This document shows, in pieces, positions 56,195 through 64,000 of a stretch of 64,000 nucleotides of DNA. The position numbers and the translations under genes are program-made. Each line of letters opens with the position of its first letter. Within the stretch, counting starts at the first letter, position 1. The stretch is from Nostoc sp. UHCC 0870 (lineage in GTDB: Bacteria > Cyanobacteriota > Cyanobacteriia > Cyanobacteriales > Nostocaceae): assembly GCF_022063185.1 (NCBI RefSeq), contig NZ_CP091913.1, forward strand, positions 3,918,001 through 3,982,000, given 5' to 3'. Below the pieces are notes generated by a model. It searched no databases. It was not told the origin of the DNA and worked only from the letters and a program-made list of their open reading frames with translations.

Positions 56195-57193
56195 ATGACC
56201 CTACCAACAAGTCCAACATTACCAAAGAGTAGCGCCATGAAGACCGCTCAGACAGCCACAGACCTCGTGCGGACTTACCTGCGTGAGATTGGCCGTGTAC
56301 CACTCCTAACCCACGAGGAAGAAATTTTTTATGGTAAACAGGTACAGCGTTCATCCACATTACAGGAAGTGCGCGAGGAACTGTTCAATAAGTTAGGTTA
56401 TGAGCCGAGCTTAGAAGAGTGGGCAAAAGCGGCAGAGTTAGACATAGCACAATTAAACGAAGTGATAGCGGAAGGCGAAATTGCCAAACGCAAAATGGTA
56501 GAAGCCAACTTGCGGCTTGTGGTATCCGTTGCCAAAAAGTACATTAAGCGCAATGTCGATTTACTGGACTTAATCCAAGAAGGCAGTATTGGAATGCAAC
56601 GGGGTGTAGAAAAGTTTGACCCCACCAAAGGGTATAGATTTTCTACCTATGCCTATTGGTGGATTCGCCAAGCCATCACCCGTGCGATCGCAGAAAAAGC
56701 GCGTACTATCCGCCTACCAATTCACATTACCGAAAAGCTTAACAAAATTAAAAAAGCGCAACGCCACCTGTCTCAAAGACTAGGACGCGCTCCCACAGCA
56801 TCTGAGCTAGCCAGTGAATTAGAATTAACACCTAGGCAGGTACGAGAATACCTAGAAAAAGCACGCTTGCCCTTATCTTTAGACTTACGCTTAGGAGATA
56901 ACTACGACACCGAACTAGGAGAAATGCTAGAAGATCCTGGTGCTTCTCCAGAAGATTTTGTCATGCAATCTTCCCTATCTTATGACCTAGATCGCCTCAT
57001 GGAGCAACTTACCCCTCAACAAAGAGAGGTGATTAAACTCCGTTTTGGATTAATGGATGGACAGGCTTTAACTTTGGCAAGAATAGGTGAGATTCTCAAC
57101 ATTAGCCGCGAACGAGTACGGCAAATTGAAAGAGAAGCTTTAACTAAACTACGTAAATCTAAAGCCTGTATGGATGAATATTTGGCAAGTTAG
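56195..57193 (+). CDS. sigD: Group 2 RNA polymerase sigma factor, SigD-like
   Basis: 332 residues. Region 1.2 [21 protein letters not shown]; 2.1-2.4 [57 protein letters not shown] split by usual motifs; 3 [17 protein letters not shown]; 4.2 [23 protein letters not shown]. It lacks the long acidic region 1.1 of the principal sigma factor, so it is group 2. The position after dps and carB suggests the SigD gene of Nostoc (alr3810 from memory), but SigB/SigC/SigE paralogues cannot be excluded by eye. Group 2 factors respond to nutrient and light stress. Confidence 0.9.
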   Translation: MTLPTSPTLPKSSAMKTAQTATDLVRTYLREIGRVPLLTHEEEIFYGKQVQRSSTLQEVREELFNKLGYEPSLEEWAKAAELDIAQLNEVIAEGEIAKRKMVEANLRLVVSVAKKYIKRNVDLLDLIQEGSIGMQRGVEKFDPTKGYRFSTYAYWWIRQAITRAIAEKARTIRLPIHITEKLNKIKKAQRHLSQRLGRAPTASELASELELTPRQVREYLEKARLPLSLDLRLGDNYDTELGEMLEDPGASPEDFVMQSSLSYDLDRLMEQLTPQQREVIKLRFGLMDGQALTLARIGEILNISRERVRQIEREALTKLRKSKACMDEYLAS

Positions 57194-57220
57194 TCAACCA
57201 ATTTTAGGTTTTGGATTTTA

Positions 57221-57282
57221 GTAGGGGCGGTTTCACAGATATCCTCAATTATTCAGGATGATTCGGGTAAACCCGCCCCTAC
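57221..57282. repeat. Palindromic miniature repeat GTAGGGGCGGTTT
   Basis: GTAGGGGCGGTTT (57221-57233) and AAACCCGCCCCTAC (57269-57282) are complementary with one extra base, and an inner ATCCT/AGGAT stem lies between. It is 28 bases after sigD and may also terminate it. Confidence 0.8.
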
Positions 57283-57527
57283 GACTTCCCTCAATATACA
57301 AGGTCGGGTTGACGCAAGGAAACCCAACACCTTGATCAATTTGTGGTGTTGCCAAGTCTCACTTTAGCCCAAGAATCACCCCACTTTTAGGGCGGTGATT
57401 GTCAACTCGTGTCTTAACAGACTATACTGCTAATGACTATAAGGCGTGAAAATCCCCTCCTTAATGTACGGTTACACCGACTCCTGATGACAAATTAACT
57501 TGTTACATTATTTGACAGGAACACTAA

Positions 57528-57620
57528 ATGGCTTCGGGAGTCAAGTTAAAGAAAAGACCTCAGCCTACTAAAGTCACTAACACCACATTCAACTGTGGTA
57601 GTACAGGAGGTACAAAGTGA
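57528..57620 (+). CDS. Possible 30-residue leader peptide coupled to the DUF760 gene
   Basis: ATG after AGGAAC, then MASGVKLKKRPQPTKVTNTT, FNCGSTGGTK and TGA. The stop overlaps the GTG start of the DUF760 gene (GTGA), the usual sign of translational coupling. AGGAGG for the next gene lies within its last codons. Basic, low complexity. It could be a real small protein or chance. Confidence 0.4.
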   Translation: MASGVKLKKRPQPTKVTNTTFNCGSTGGTK

Positions 57621-57961
57621 GTAATTCATCTAACCGAGTTTCAGAATTTTTTGACAGTGAATCAGAAACAAGCAATTTACTCTGGCAGTATGTTAAGTCA
57701 TTAAACCCAGAGACAGTTAACCAGTTATCCAAACCAGCCTCTCCTGAAGTTTTTCAAGTCATGGAGCGTAATATAGTAGGGCTGTTGGGAAATCTGCCTT
57801 CTGAACACTTTGACATTACTATTACTACCAATCGCGAAAGCTTAGGACGGATGTTAGCATCCGCAATGATTAGCGGCTATTTCTTACGCAATGCCGAGCA
57901 AAGAATGAACTTTGAAAAAGTAATGCACGGAACTGAAAGTAATAATCACGAATTTGAATAG
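57617..57961 (+). CDS. DUF760 protein
   Basis: 114 residues with a GTG start after AGGAGG. The fold core reads LWQYVKSLNPETVNQLSKPASPEVFQVMERNIVGLLGNLPSEHFDITITTNRESLGRMLASAMISGYFLRNAEQRMNFE in two blocks, the DUF760 signature being the SLGRMLASAMISGYFLRN segment. The family is restricted to cyanobacteria and plastids and its function is not established. Genomic neighbours (sigD upstream, mutT downstream) suggest a conserved block but not a function. Confidence 0.88.
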   Translation: MSNSSNRVSEFFDSESETSNLLWQYVKSLNPETVNQLSKPASPEVFQVMERNIVGLLGNLPSEHFDITITTNRESLGRMLASAMISGYFLRNAEQRMNFEKVMHGTESNNHEFE

Positions 57962-58189
57962 CAATTTCATTGTGTCACACAGTAGTTCAACAGTGAAATT
58001 ATCAAGGCAAGATACTCAAGAGCCATGTCATAGCCAAATTATCAGATGATTCAAACAAGCGTTAGCGAAATTTGGCAGCCATATCTTAAATGCTAACGCT
58101 GCTTGTCTGTGATCATAGATATGGGAAATAAACAACTTAATTAAATGTGTAGATAAGCTAAAAGCAGTTTATATTTTTAAATGAGTGAG

Positions 58190-58223
58190 ACTCGGTAGAT
58201 ATTAAAGGATCTGCCGAGTTTTG
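58190..58223 (+). terminator. Terminator upstream of mutT
   Basis: ACTCGGTAGAT and ATCTGCCGAGT pair (one G-T) around ATTAAAGG, followed by TTTTGTT. It lies about 230 bases after the DUF760 gene and 35 bases before the NUDIX start. Confidence 0.8.
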
Positions 58224-58253
58224 TTATTGGTCAATAGTTAGTAGTCAATATTC

Positions 58254-58673
58254 ATGAACAAAACCACGACTCTACCACCACACAAAATTATTGGTGTTGC
58301 CGTAATTTGGAATGATCAGCAGCAAATTTTAATTGATCGTCGTCGCGAAGAAGGCGCAATGGGTGGTTTATGGGAGTTTCCCGGTGGTAAAATTGAGTTC
58401 GGCGAAACCGTTGAAGAGTGTATTAAAAGAGAAATTTACGAAGAACTAGGAATAGTAATTGAGGTAGGAGAGCATCTGATTACTATTGACCACACTTATA
58501 CTCATTTACGTGTCACCTTGACAGTACATCACTGTCGCCTGCTTTCAGGTGTTCCTCAACCTCTAGAGTGTGATGAAGTTCTTTGGGTGAATTTAGATGA
58601 GTTAGAAGAATTTACTTTTCCCCAAGCAAATACGCAGATTATTGCTGCATTGAAAGGGAGTGGTGAGTGCTGA
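58254..58673 (+). CDS. mutT: NUDIX hydrolase, MutT-type 8-oxo-dGTP diphosphatase
   Basis: 139 residues. NUDIX box GGKIEFGETVEECIKREIYEELGI with the catalytic REXXEE is intact, and the MutT-like GGLWEFPGG precedes it. Probably hydrolyses 8-oxo-dGTP to prevent mutations; other NUDIX substrates cannot be excluded. The last residues (GSGEC) and TGA stop are encoded in a GAGTGCTGAGTAGTGAG repeat, so the C-terminus may differ from relatives. From memory this gene follows the DUF760 gene in related genomes. Confidence 0.88.
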   Translation: MNKTTTLPPHKIIGVAVIWNDQQQILIDRRREEGAMGGLWEFPGGKIEFGETVEECIKREIYEELGIVIEVGEHLITIDHTYTHLRVTLTVHHCRLLSGVPQPLECDEVLWVNLDELEEFTFPQANTQIIAALKGSGEC

Positions 58674-58845
58674 GTAGTGAGTGCTGAGTAGTGAGTAGTG
58701 AGTAGTGAGTAGTGAGTAGGGAGTGCTGAGAAAATTTTACCTTGTCTCCCTTGCTTTTTCCCAGTCCCCAGTCCCCAATCCCCAATCCCCAATCCCCAAT
58801 CCCCAGTTATTTAATTTTGAATTTTGAATTTTGAATTTTGAATTG
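58663..58845 (+). repeat. Low-complexity repeat cluster after mutT
   Basis: Three repeat families in a row: GAGTGCTGAGTAGTGAG units (58663-58731), CCCAATCCCCAATCC units (58760-58808), and TTTTGAA heptamer-like units (58813-58845). Each occurs elsewhere in the window. The first overlaps the mutT stop codon. Confidence 0.9.
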
Positions 58846-58947
58846 ATTTGTCCCCATTACCGTAACAATGTATTAACTCAATCAGGTTGAGTCACTGAAT
58901 TTTCTACAATATTCGCAGAGACTGTGATCAAGGGTGTAAGTAAATCA

Positions 58948-59412
58948 ATGCCTAAAAGCGTTGCCGATATAATGAGTCCTGAGCCAATTGCTGTCGGGCC
59001 AGCTACTCCACTTCAAGAAGCGATCCAAATTCTGGCAGAACGACGCATCAGCGGCCTACCCGTTGTCGATGATGTAGGTAAATTGTTGGGCATTATTTCA
59101 GAAACTGACTTAATGTGGCAAGAAACTGGTGTAACACCTCCGGCATACATCATGTTTTTGGATAGTGTGATTTATTTAAAAAATCCTGCTGTCTACGAAC
59201 GCGATCTGCATAAAGCTTTAGGACAAACCGTTGGGGAAGTGATGAGCAAAAATCCTGTTACTATCACTCCCGATCAAACTGTAAAACAAGCAGCACAAAT
59301 AATGCACGATCGCAATGTTCATCGCTTACCCGTATTAGATAACACAGGTAAAGTTATCGGGATTGTTACCCGTGGCGACATTGTGCGGGCGATGGCTGCT
59401 AGTCAAGATTAG
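58948..59412 (+). CDS. CBS-domain pair protein
   Basis: 154 residues from ATG 58948 (MPKSVADIMSPEPIAVGP). A GTG at 58924 would add eight residues and is less likely. Two CBS domains (ADIMSPEPIAVGPATPLQEAIQIL and GEVMSKNPVTITPDQTVKQAAQIM) bind adenine nucleotides in the family. No enzymatic domain fused. It may sense energy state for an unidentified partner. Located between mutT and the NblB-like gene. Confidence 0.88.
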   Translation: MPKSVADIMSPEPIAVGPATPLQEAIQILAERRISGLPVVDDVGKLLGIISETDLMWQETGVTPPAYIMFLDSVIYLKNPAVYERDLHKALGQTVGEVMSKNPVTITPDQTVKQAAQIMHDRNVHRLPVLDNTGKVIGIVTRGDIVRAMAASQD

Positions 59413-59430
59413 TTATTAGTCATTAGTCTT

Positions 59431-59494
59431 GTAGGGTGCGTCAGATATCAAAAATATGTTTATTGACAGCATTTAAGCAGTCTGACGCACCCTA
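59431..59494. repeat. Palindromic miniature repeat with GTAGGGTGCGTCAGA arms, copy 2
   Basis: GTAGGGTGCGTCAGA (59431-59445) and TCTGACGCACCCTA (59481-59494) with about 35 bases between. It has the same arm core GTAGGGTGCGTCAG as the copy at 18789-18853. Confidence 0.9.
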
Positions 59495-59564
59495 ATAATA
59501 TGCTGGACAATTGACCATTGATTTTAGACTTTTTTAAACCACTTTGAGAAATTAGGATAATTAG

Positions 59565-60230
59565 ATGAGTAAAACTCCTGAGTCTGTGAGACAATTGCTC
59601 AGTTCTGAAGATTTGGGCGATCGCTTGCGTGCTGTGAATCAAATCCGTGAACTTGAACCTGCGACTGCGTTTGAATTAGTGCAAATTGCTATTGGGGATA
59701 GTAATTCCCGCGTTCGCTATTCAGCAGTGAGTCAGTTCGATACTCTCGGAACTCAGGACTTAGACTTATCGCTGGATTTATTGCGTGCTTTATTAAGTGA
59801 CCCAGAAGCTGATGTGCAAGCAGCCGCAGCAGATTGTCTAGGTGCGTTAAAGTTACACGCTGCTTTTGAAGATTTGCAGCAACTTTATCACAACACCCCT
59901 GAGTGGCTAGTACAATTTAGTATTATTGCTGCCCTGGGAGAATTGGGAGATCCGCGATCGTTTGAATTATTGAAGCAAGCACTTTCGTCTGATGTGGAAT
60001 TAGTGCAGACTGCGGCAATTAGTTCTATGGGTGAGTTAGGAGATTTACAAGCAGTTCCTCTGTTAGCTTCCTATGCTACCAACCCTGATTGGCAAATGCG
60101 TTATAGAGTAGTGCAGGCTTTGACTCGTTTGGGTGGTGCAGAAGCTAAGTCTATTTTAGAAACTCTAGCAAATGATGAAGTAGAAGCGATCGCTACTGAA
60201 GCTAAAAAATCTTTGGCTTCAGCTGAATAA
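59565..60230 (+). CDS. nblB: HEAT-repeat protein of the NblB/phycobilin lyase-like family
   Basis: 221 residues of HEAT-like repeats: DRLRAVNQIRELEPATAFELVQIAIGDSNSRVRYSAVSQF, ADVQAAAADCLGALKLHAAFEDL, ELVQTAAISSMGELGDLQAVPLL and WQMRYRVVQALTRLGGAEA. NblB proteins take part in phycobilisome breakdown during starvation. The size and order of repeats fit, and a neighbour in the related gene order of Nostoc 7120 (alr3814, from memory) has been treated as NblB. The bilin lyase CpcE/F family is the other possibility. Confidence 0.75.
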   Translation: MSKTPESVRQLLSSEDLGDRLRAVNQIRELEPATAFELVQIAIGDSNSRVRYSAVSQFDTLGTQDLDLSLDLLRALLSDPEADVQAAAADCLGALKLHAAFEDLQQLYHNTPEWLVQFSIIAALGELGDPRSFELLKQALSSDVELVQTAAISSMGELGDLQAVPLLASYATNPDWQMRYRVVQALTRLGGAEAKSILETLANDEVEAIATEAKKSLASAE

Positions 60231-60292
60231 TAATCTCAGAACTTACGCAAGATTCAACCCAAAAGCTTATTCTTGCGTAGCGTTCATAAGTC

Positions 60293-61127
60293 TTATACTG
60301 TTTTAGTTTTCATCTGACGACGGCGCACCAACATCAGCCCAGCCACTGCACCTAAGCCAATCATAGTTGTAGGTTCGGGTATTGGTGTGCAGCAAAAAGA
60401 AGTAGTAGCAAACACTTTGAAATCCGGGCCGTTAAAGCTGGTCTCAGATATTAATTTCAGGCCGCTCAATACTATATCAGAATTCAATCCTAAATCTGCA
60501 TAGCTAACTCCCCAAGATCCTACAGGTTGTGCGCCTGAAACTTCTGTTGTATCGATACTGTAGCCAGCAGATTTCCAGAGGTCACGAGTAATTGTATAGT
60601 AATTACCCACTAAATTTCCGTTAGTGTCTATCCCTTGCACCTTGATATCACTGTTCAGCCCACGCTCAAAAAAGAAGAAACTGTCTAATCCTCGCCTACC
60701 TGATGCAATGGGAGATTCAAAAAAAAACATCAATATCAAACTTACCAGTATCTTCAGAATCGATGATATTGTTTAAGTTATAGTTACCTAAGTATGCTGC
60801 AATTTCTCCTGCTGTTGGATCTTCATTTGGGGCAGAACCAGGATCACTAGCCAGCTTACCTCTAGAAGTGCTGGCTGCACCACTGTTAATGGCAGGAGTT
60901 TTTGGTGTATTAAAATTTATTTTAGCGTCCTTGACTAAAAGAAGGGTTGTTTCCGCAAAAAGGGTCACTCCACCCTGCTCAATAGATGTCAAGAAAATAT
61001 CTTCTTGGGGATTAGCAGGATCTGGAATAAAGTTGGTTGTGAAGCTAGCAGCTTTAGCAGAGTTACACATAGCTAAAGCTGTACTCAAAGCTATTACACC
61101 AGATGTGAGTATATTTTTAACTTTCAT
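60293..61127 (-). pseudogene. PEP-CTERM exported protein, frameshifted in a T9 run
   Basis: The first part (61127 to 60718) has a signal peptide (VKNILTSGVIALSTALAMCNSAKA) and the second (to 60293) ends with the PEP-CTERM signal (IPEPTTMIGLGAVAGLMLVRRR). They are in different frames. On the gene strand GAT-GTT-TTT-TTT-TGA ends the first part at a run of nine T (60719-60727). With eight T it reads DVFFESPIASG straight into the second part. The complete protein (about 277 residues) would be sorted by a cyanobacterial exosortase. Either a sequencing error, a mutation, or a switchable tract. Confidence 0.85.
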
Positions 61128-61838
61128 TTATCTTTACCCAAAATTTTGATTTCAGCTATTTTAGTCAGAGAATAACCGTTTAAACCTTTACTGTATCTGA
61201 TGTTTAAAAATTGAACTAGATTTTTTTCGACCAGAATAATATAAAGACCGTTACTTCCATTACAGAGTTTATCACCTCAAAATTACTTAAGTAATACGTA
61301 TTTATTGAAAATTATGTAAGCTATCGCTTTGCTGTTGCCAAAATCGACAATCATATCCCAACGCTCCTCATCACCATTTTTATGATTGCTGGTAAGGAGT
61401 AGCCTTTGCGACATAGGATAGGAGCGTCACCCCGGAGAGTGGAATTTATAGCGTTTCTCGGTTGAGTGAAGTACAAGAACCCCACCCCCAACCCCCTCCC
61501 CGCTAGCGAGGAGGGCGATTATATATCTATGAACTAAGTGTTTTCAAATAAAAATACTATAAATAGTTTGTATTATTGTATTTAATAAAAGCGGAAATCT
61601 TCCGTAATACTATCTTATTTAAAAAGATTAGTTATAGCTTTATTGCATATTTATTCTTAAATTAAGTGCTTATACCATAAATTTTATATTGCGTAGATGT
61701 CCCCTGGCTTTTCTCAATATTCAAGAAGAAAATAAAGAAAAAGTTAATTTTGTTTCCGTTGTTGTAAAAAACTAGTTTTTTGCATAGATGAAAGGGTGCA
61801 GATTCCCCGATTTTATAACTATGTAAGCAAGGATATTT
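61128..61838. other. Long intergenic region before the calpain-like gene
   Basis: 711 bases without a gene. A palindrome-like GAACCCCACCCCCAACCCC followed by CTAGCGAGGAGGG lies at about 61477-61515, related to the one at 22042. The rest is AT-rich and should hold the promoters of both divergent genes. AAGCAAGG precedes the calpain-like ATG. Confidence 0.6.
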
Positions 61839-62200
61839 ATGCCTTTTGATAATGCAGGTAACACATTAAATACTGCGAGAAAATTAGCCCTCACTACTAA
61901 TATTCAGACTCTCACCGACTGGGTGGGTTCGTCAGATATTGACGATTTCTATAGTTTTAATCTGACTGGTCGCAGTAGCGTTAATATCACTCTTGATGGG
62001 TTGAGTTCAGATGCAAATGTACGACTAATCAAAGATGCCAACAATAATGGATTCGTTGAGAATAATGAGACTATTGTTGGTTCTTACAAGAGTGGAACTG
62101 AAATTGATTCAATTCAGAGAACTTTAGATCCTGGAAATTATTTTATTAAAGTCTACTTCAAAGGTAGTGACACTAACTACAACCTAAAAGTATTTGAAAA
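61839..62200 (+). repeat. Intragenic duplication, unit 1 (PPC module)
   Basis: 362 bases repeated at 62559-62920 with only scattered changes (about 95 percent identical by eye), exactly 720 bases apart, which keeps the frame. Both copies begin ATGCCTTTTGATAATGC. Confidence 0.92.
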
Positions 62201-64000
62201 TGTTGCCCCAACTTCACTACAGTTTAATCTCAATAGCACCAGCCTTAATACAACGGACACTCTCAGCATCAACAATGCTTGGGTATCAGATGCAAACGGT
62301 GTTAGTGACATCTCAAAGGTAGACTTCCGCATTCAAAAAGCTGGTGGTAAATGGCTATCTGTGGCTGATGCTACGGTATTTACTCCTGATGCTAGCAATG
62401 GAAATAGGGCAAGTTTTAACTATAGTTTATCCCTCAAAAATTTCAATTTTGGGGCTGGTCAATATATTCTTCAAGGGATAGCTTACGACCAGACTGGTGC
62501 TACCAGCAATGTATTCAAGCAGACATTTACAATAATTACAGAGCAAAACAATACAACCATGCCTTTTGATAATGCAGGTAACACATTAAATACTGCGAGA
62601 AAATTAGCCCTTACCACTAATATTCAGACTCTCACAGACTGGGTGGGTTCGTCAGATATCGATGATTTCTACAGTTTTAATCTGACTGGTCGCAGTAGCG
62701 TTAATATCACTCTTGATGGGTTGAGTTCAGATGCAAATGTACGACTAATCAAAGATGCCAACAGTAATGGATTAGTTGAGAATAATGAGACTATTGTTGG
62801 TTCTTACAAGAGTGGAACTCAAATTGATGCAATTCGGAAGACTTTAGATGCTGGAAATTATTTTATTAAAGTCTACTTCAAAGGTAGTGACACTAATTAC
62901 AACCTGAAAGTATTTGCAAATACAGTAACGACCACAGCACTAACTCCAGCACTAACTCCAGCACCGACTCCAGCACCGACTCCAGCACCAACTCCGGTTC
63001 AAGATTGGTTTAGTAAAAATCTACTTGACCAACAAATTATTACATTGGCGCGGAACTTAGCATCTGATAGCGATTTAAGTCGTCAGGATATGCTGAGTAT
63101 CTTTAGAAATGCTCAAGATAATTCTGCAATTGATGTTAATGAGGTAAAAGACCTTAAGACATTGTTAGGTGCAAGCACACCTTTCACTATGCAAGATTCT
63201 GTGAAATGGTTATCCAAACAGGTGAGTAATGGTGCATCTGTCAATATGAGTGCTACTGATTTTGAGTCTAATTTAGTTGGTCGTTGGTTTTTAGGAACAA
63301 TAGCACCGACACCTGTATTTAATGGTAAAAACCTCTCTTACACTGTGGTGAAAGGTAGTCTGTATGGTAGTTCCGGCGAAGCGCGAATTGGTGATATTGA
63401 TCAAAATAAACTAGGTGATTGTACATTTTTAGCCGCTTTAGGTGCAACCTTTGGTCGCCAGTCTGATGATGCAGGCAACACTTCTAGTTATTTGATTAAT
63501 AGCATGATCACAGATAATGGTGATAACACCTACACTGTGCGCTTTTACTCCAGAACATCTTTTGATCCTGGTGAAGCACAATACGTGACCGTTGATCGTC
63601 GGATTGCTACCAGTATTGCCGCTAAGAGAAATAACGGTGTTCTTTGGGTAGCTTTAGTTGAAAAAGCTTATGCTCAATGGATCGAATGGAGAACAGGTGT
63701 AGCTGGTTATAATGCAATAGGTAACGGCAGCAATCTTTCTGCTCCTCTCCGGTATGTTACAGGACAAGAAACCACTAACTATAGTATCAAACAAGTTAGT
63801 TTTTCGACGCTAGAAACAGCTTTAGTAAACGGTCAGAGTGTGACAGCAGCAAGAGCGGGTACTAAAGATAGCAAATATATTGTCAGTAATCACGGTTATT
63901 CATTGACAAATACCTATATCGACACTAGCGGTCAGCAACGGGTTGTAGTGCGAAATCCCTGGGGTATAGATGGTAAGTCTCTAAGTGGTAGCAACGACGG
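61839..64000 (+). CDS. Calpain-like (C2 family) cysteine protease with PPC modules, 3' end beyond the window
   Basis: Open from ATG 61839 to the window end (720 codons, no stop). Two PPC-type modules (residues about 1-121 and 241-361) with near-identical sequence flank an Ig/cadherin-like module (about 125-238); a Thr/Pro/Ala linker (366-386) leads to a protease region. The papain-fold calpain triad is visible: Cys528 (LGDCTFLAAL), His685 (SNHGYSL), Asn706 (VRNPWGID). No signal peptide is evident; secretion could be through a type I route with C-terminal repeats not seen here. The substrate is unknown. Calpain-like proteases are rare in bacteria but occur in cyanobacteria. Confidence 0.85.
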   Translation, partial: MPFDNAGNTLNTARKLALTTNIQTLTDWVGSSDIDDFYSFNLTGRSSVNITLDGLSSDANVRLIKDANNNGFVENNETIVGSYKSGTEIDSIQRTLDPGNYFIKVYFKGSDTNYNLKVFENVAPTSLQFNLNSTSLNTTDTLSINNAWVSDANGVSDISKVDFRIQKAGGKWLSVADATVFTPDASNGNRASFNYSLSLKNFNFGAGQYILQGIAYDQTGATSNVFKQTFTIITEQNNTTMPFDNAGNTLNTARKLALTTNIQTLTDWVGSSDIDDFYSFNLTGRSSVNITLDGLSSDANVRLIKDANSNGLVENNETIVGSYKSGTQIDAIRKTLDAGNYFIKVYFKGSDTNYNLKVFANTVTTTALTPALTPAPTPAPTPAPTPVQDWFSKNLLDQQIITLARNLASDSDLSRQDMLSIFRNAQDNSAIDVNEVKDLKTLLGASTPFTMQDSVKWLSKQVSNGASVNMSATDFESNLVGRWFLGTIAPTPVFNGKNLSYTVVKGSLYGSSGEARIGDIDQNKLGDCTFLAALGATFGRQSDDAGNTSSYLINSMITDNGDNTYTVRFYSRTSFDPGEAQYVTVDRRIATSIAAKRNNGVLWVALVEKAYAQWIEWRTGVAGYNAIGNGSNLSAPLRYVTGQETTNYSIKQVSFSTLETALVNGQSVTAARAGTKDSKYIVSNHGYSLTNTYIDTSGQQRVVVRNPWGIDGKSLSGSND
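62559..62920 (+). repeat. Intragenic duplication, unit 2 (PPC module)
   Basis: Second copy of the 362-base unit. It begins with ATGCCTTTTGATAATGC, so an internal start is possible in principle, and it is followed by the proline-rich linker. Confidence 0.92.

Overview
The window comes from a filamentous heterocyst-forming cyanobacterium of the Nostoc/Anabaena/Trichormus group. Evidence seen: very frequent HIP1 octamers (GCGATCGC), many short tandem heptamer/octamer repeats, psbU, btpA, a DUF3120 gene, a cyanobacterial radical SAM/DUF512 protein, and the block dps - carB - group 2 sigma factor - DUF760 - NUDIX - CBS - HEAT-repeat (NblB-like). From memory this block resembles the alr3808-alr3814 stretch of Nostoc PCC 7120.

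Layout. 0-9 kb: an accessory island for DNA phosphorothioation. dndB is divergent from dndC-dndD-dndE and a phosphorothioation-associated methyltransferase. Two foreign items sit inside the operon: a RAYT/Y1 transposase with palindromic repeats between dndC and dndD, and an antitoxin-like small gene between dndD and dndE. 8.8-13 kb: wreckage of repeated insertions, namely a vapBC pair whose toxin is cut off by a TnpB-only IS605-type element, then an ampG gene whose middle is replaced by a sodium/solute symporter gene. 13-18 kb: small membrane protein, acetyltransferase, HEAT protein, cupin, and a lipoprotein sugar dehydrogenase split by a complete IS5-type element with a 3-bp target duplication. 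18-22 kb: two unrecognised genes and an HTH-NACHT NTPase, a plausible defence protein.

22-30 kb: a three-gene signalling cluster on the minus strand (1745-residue CBS/multi-PAS/GAF histidine kinase, REC-EAL phosphodiesterase, REC-histidine kinase). 30-45 kb: mostly chromosomal housekeeping (GHL10 hydrolase-like protein, radical SAM/PDZ protein, uppP, DUF3120, psbU, nadB, CHASE2-PAS-GGDEF cyclase, VKOR-thioredoxin fusion, btpA). 45-60 kb: rimO, a DEAD-box helicase, a decayed Uma2 gene, a 2Fe-2S protein, dps, carB, sigD, DUF760, mutT, CBS and nblB-like genes. 60-64 kb: a PEP-CTERM gene with a one-base frameshift in a homopolymer, and the start of a large calpain-like protease with a duplicated PPC module that runs off the window.

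The most unusual general pattern is how short repeats meet genes. Three genes (the small membrane-protein gene at 13094, rimO and mutT) take their stop codon and last residues from tandem repeat arrays, and carB ends two bases before one. The (GGTGACA)n and (TAGGGGTG)n units carry a stop in every frame on one strand and are open on the other. No tRNA, rRNA or CRISPR array was recognised.
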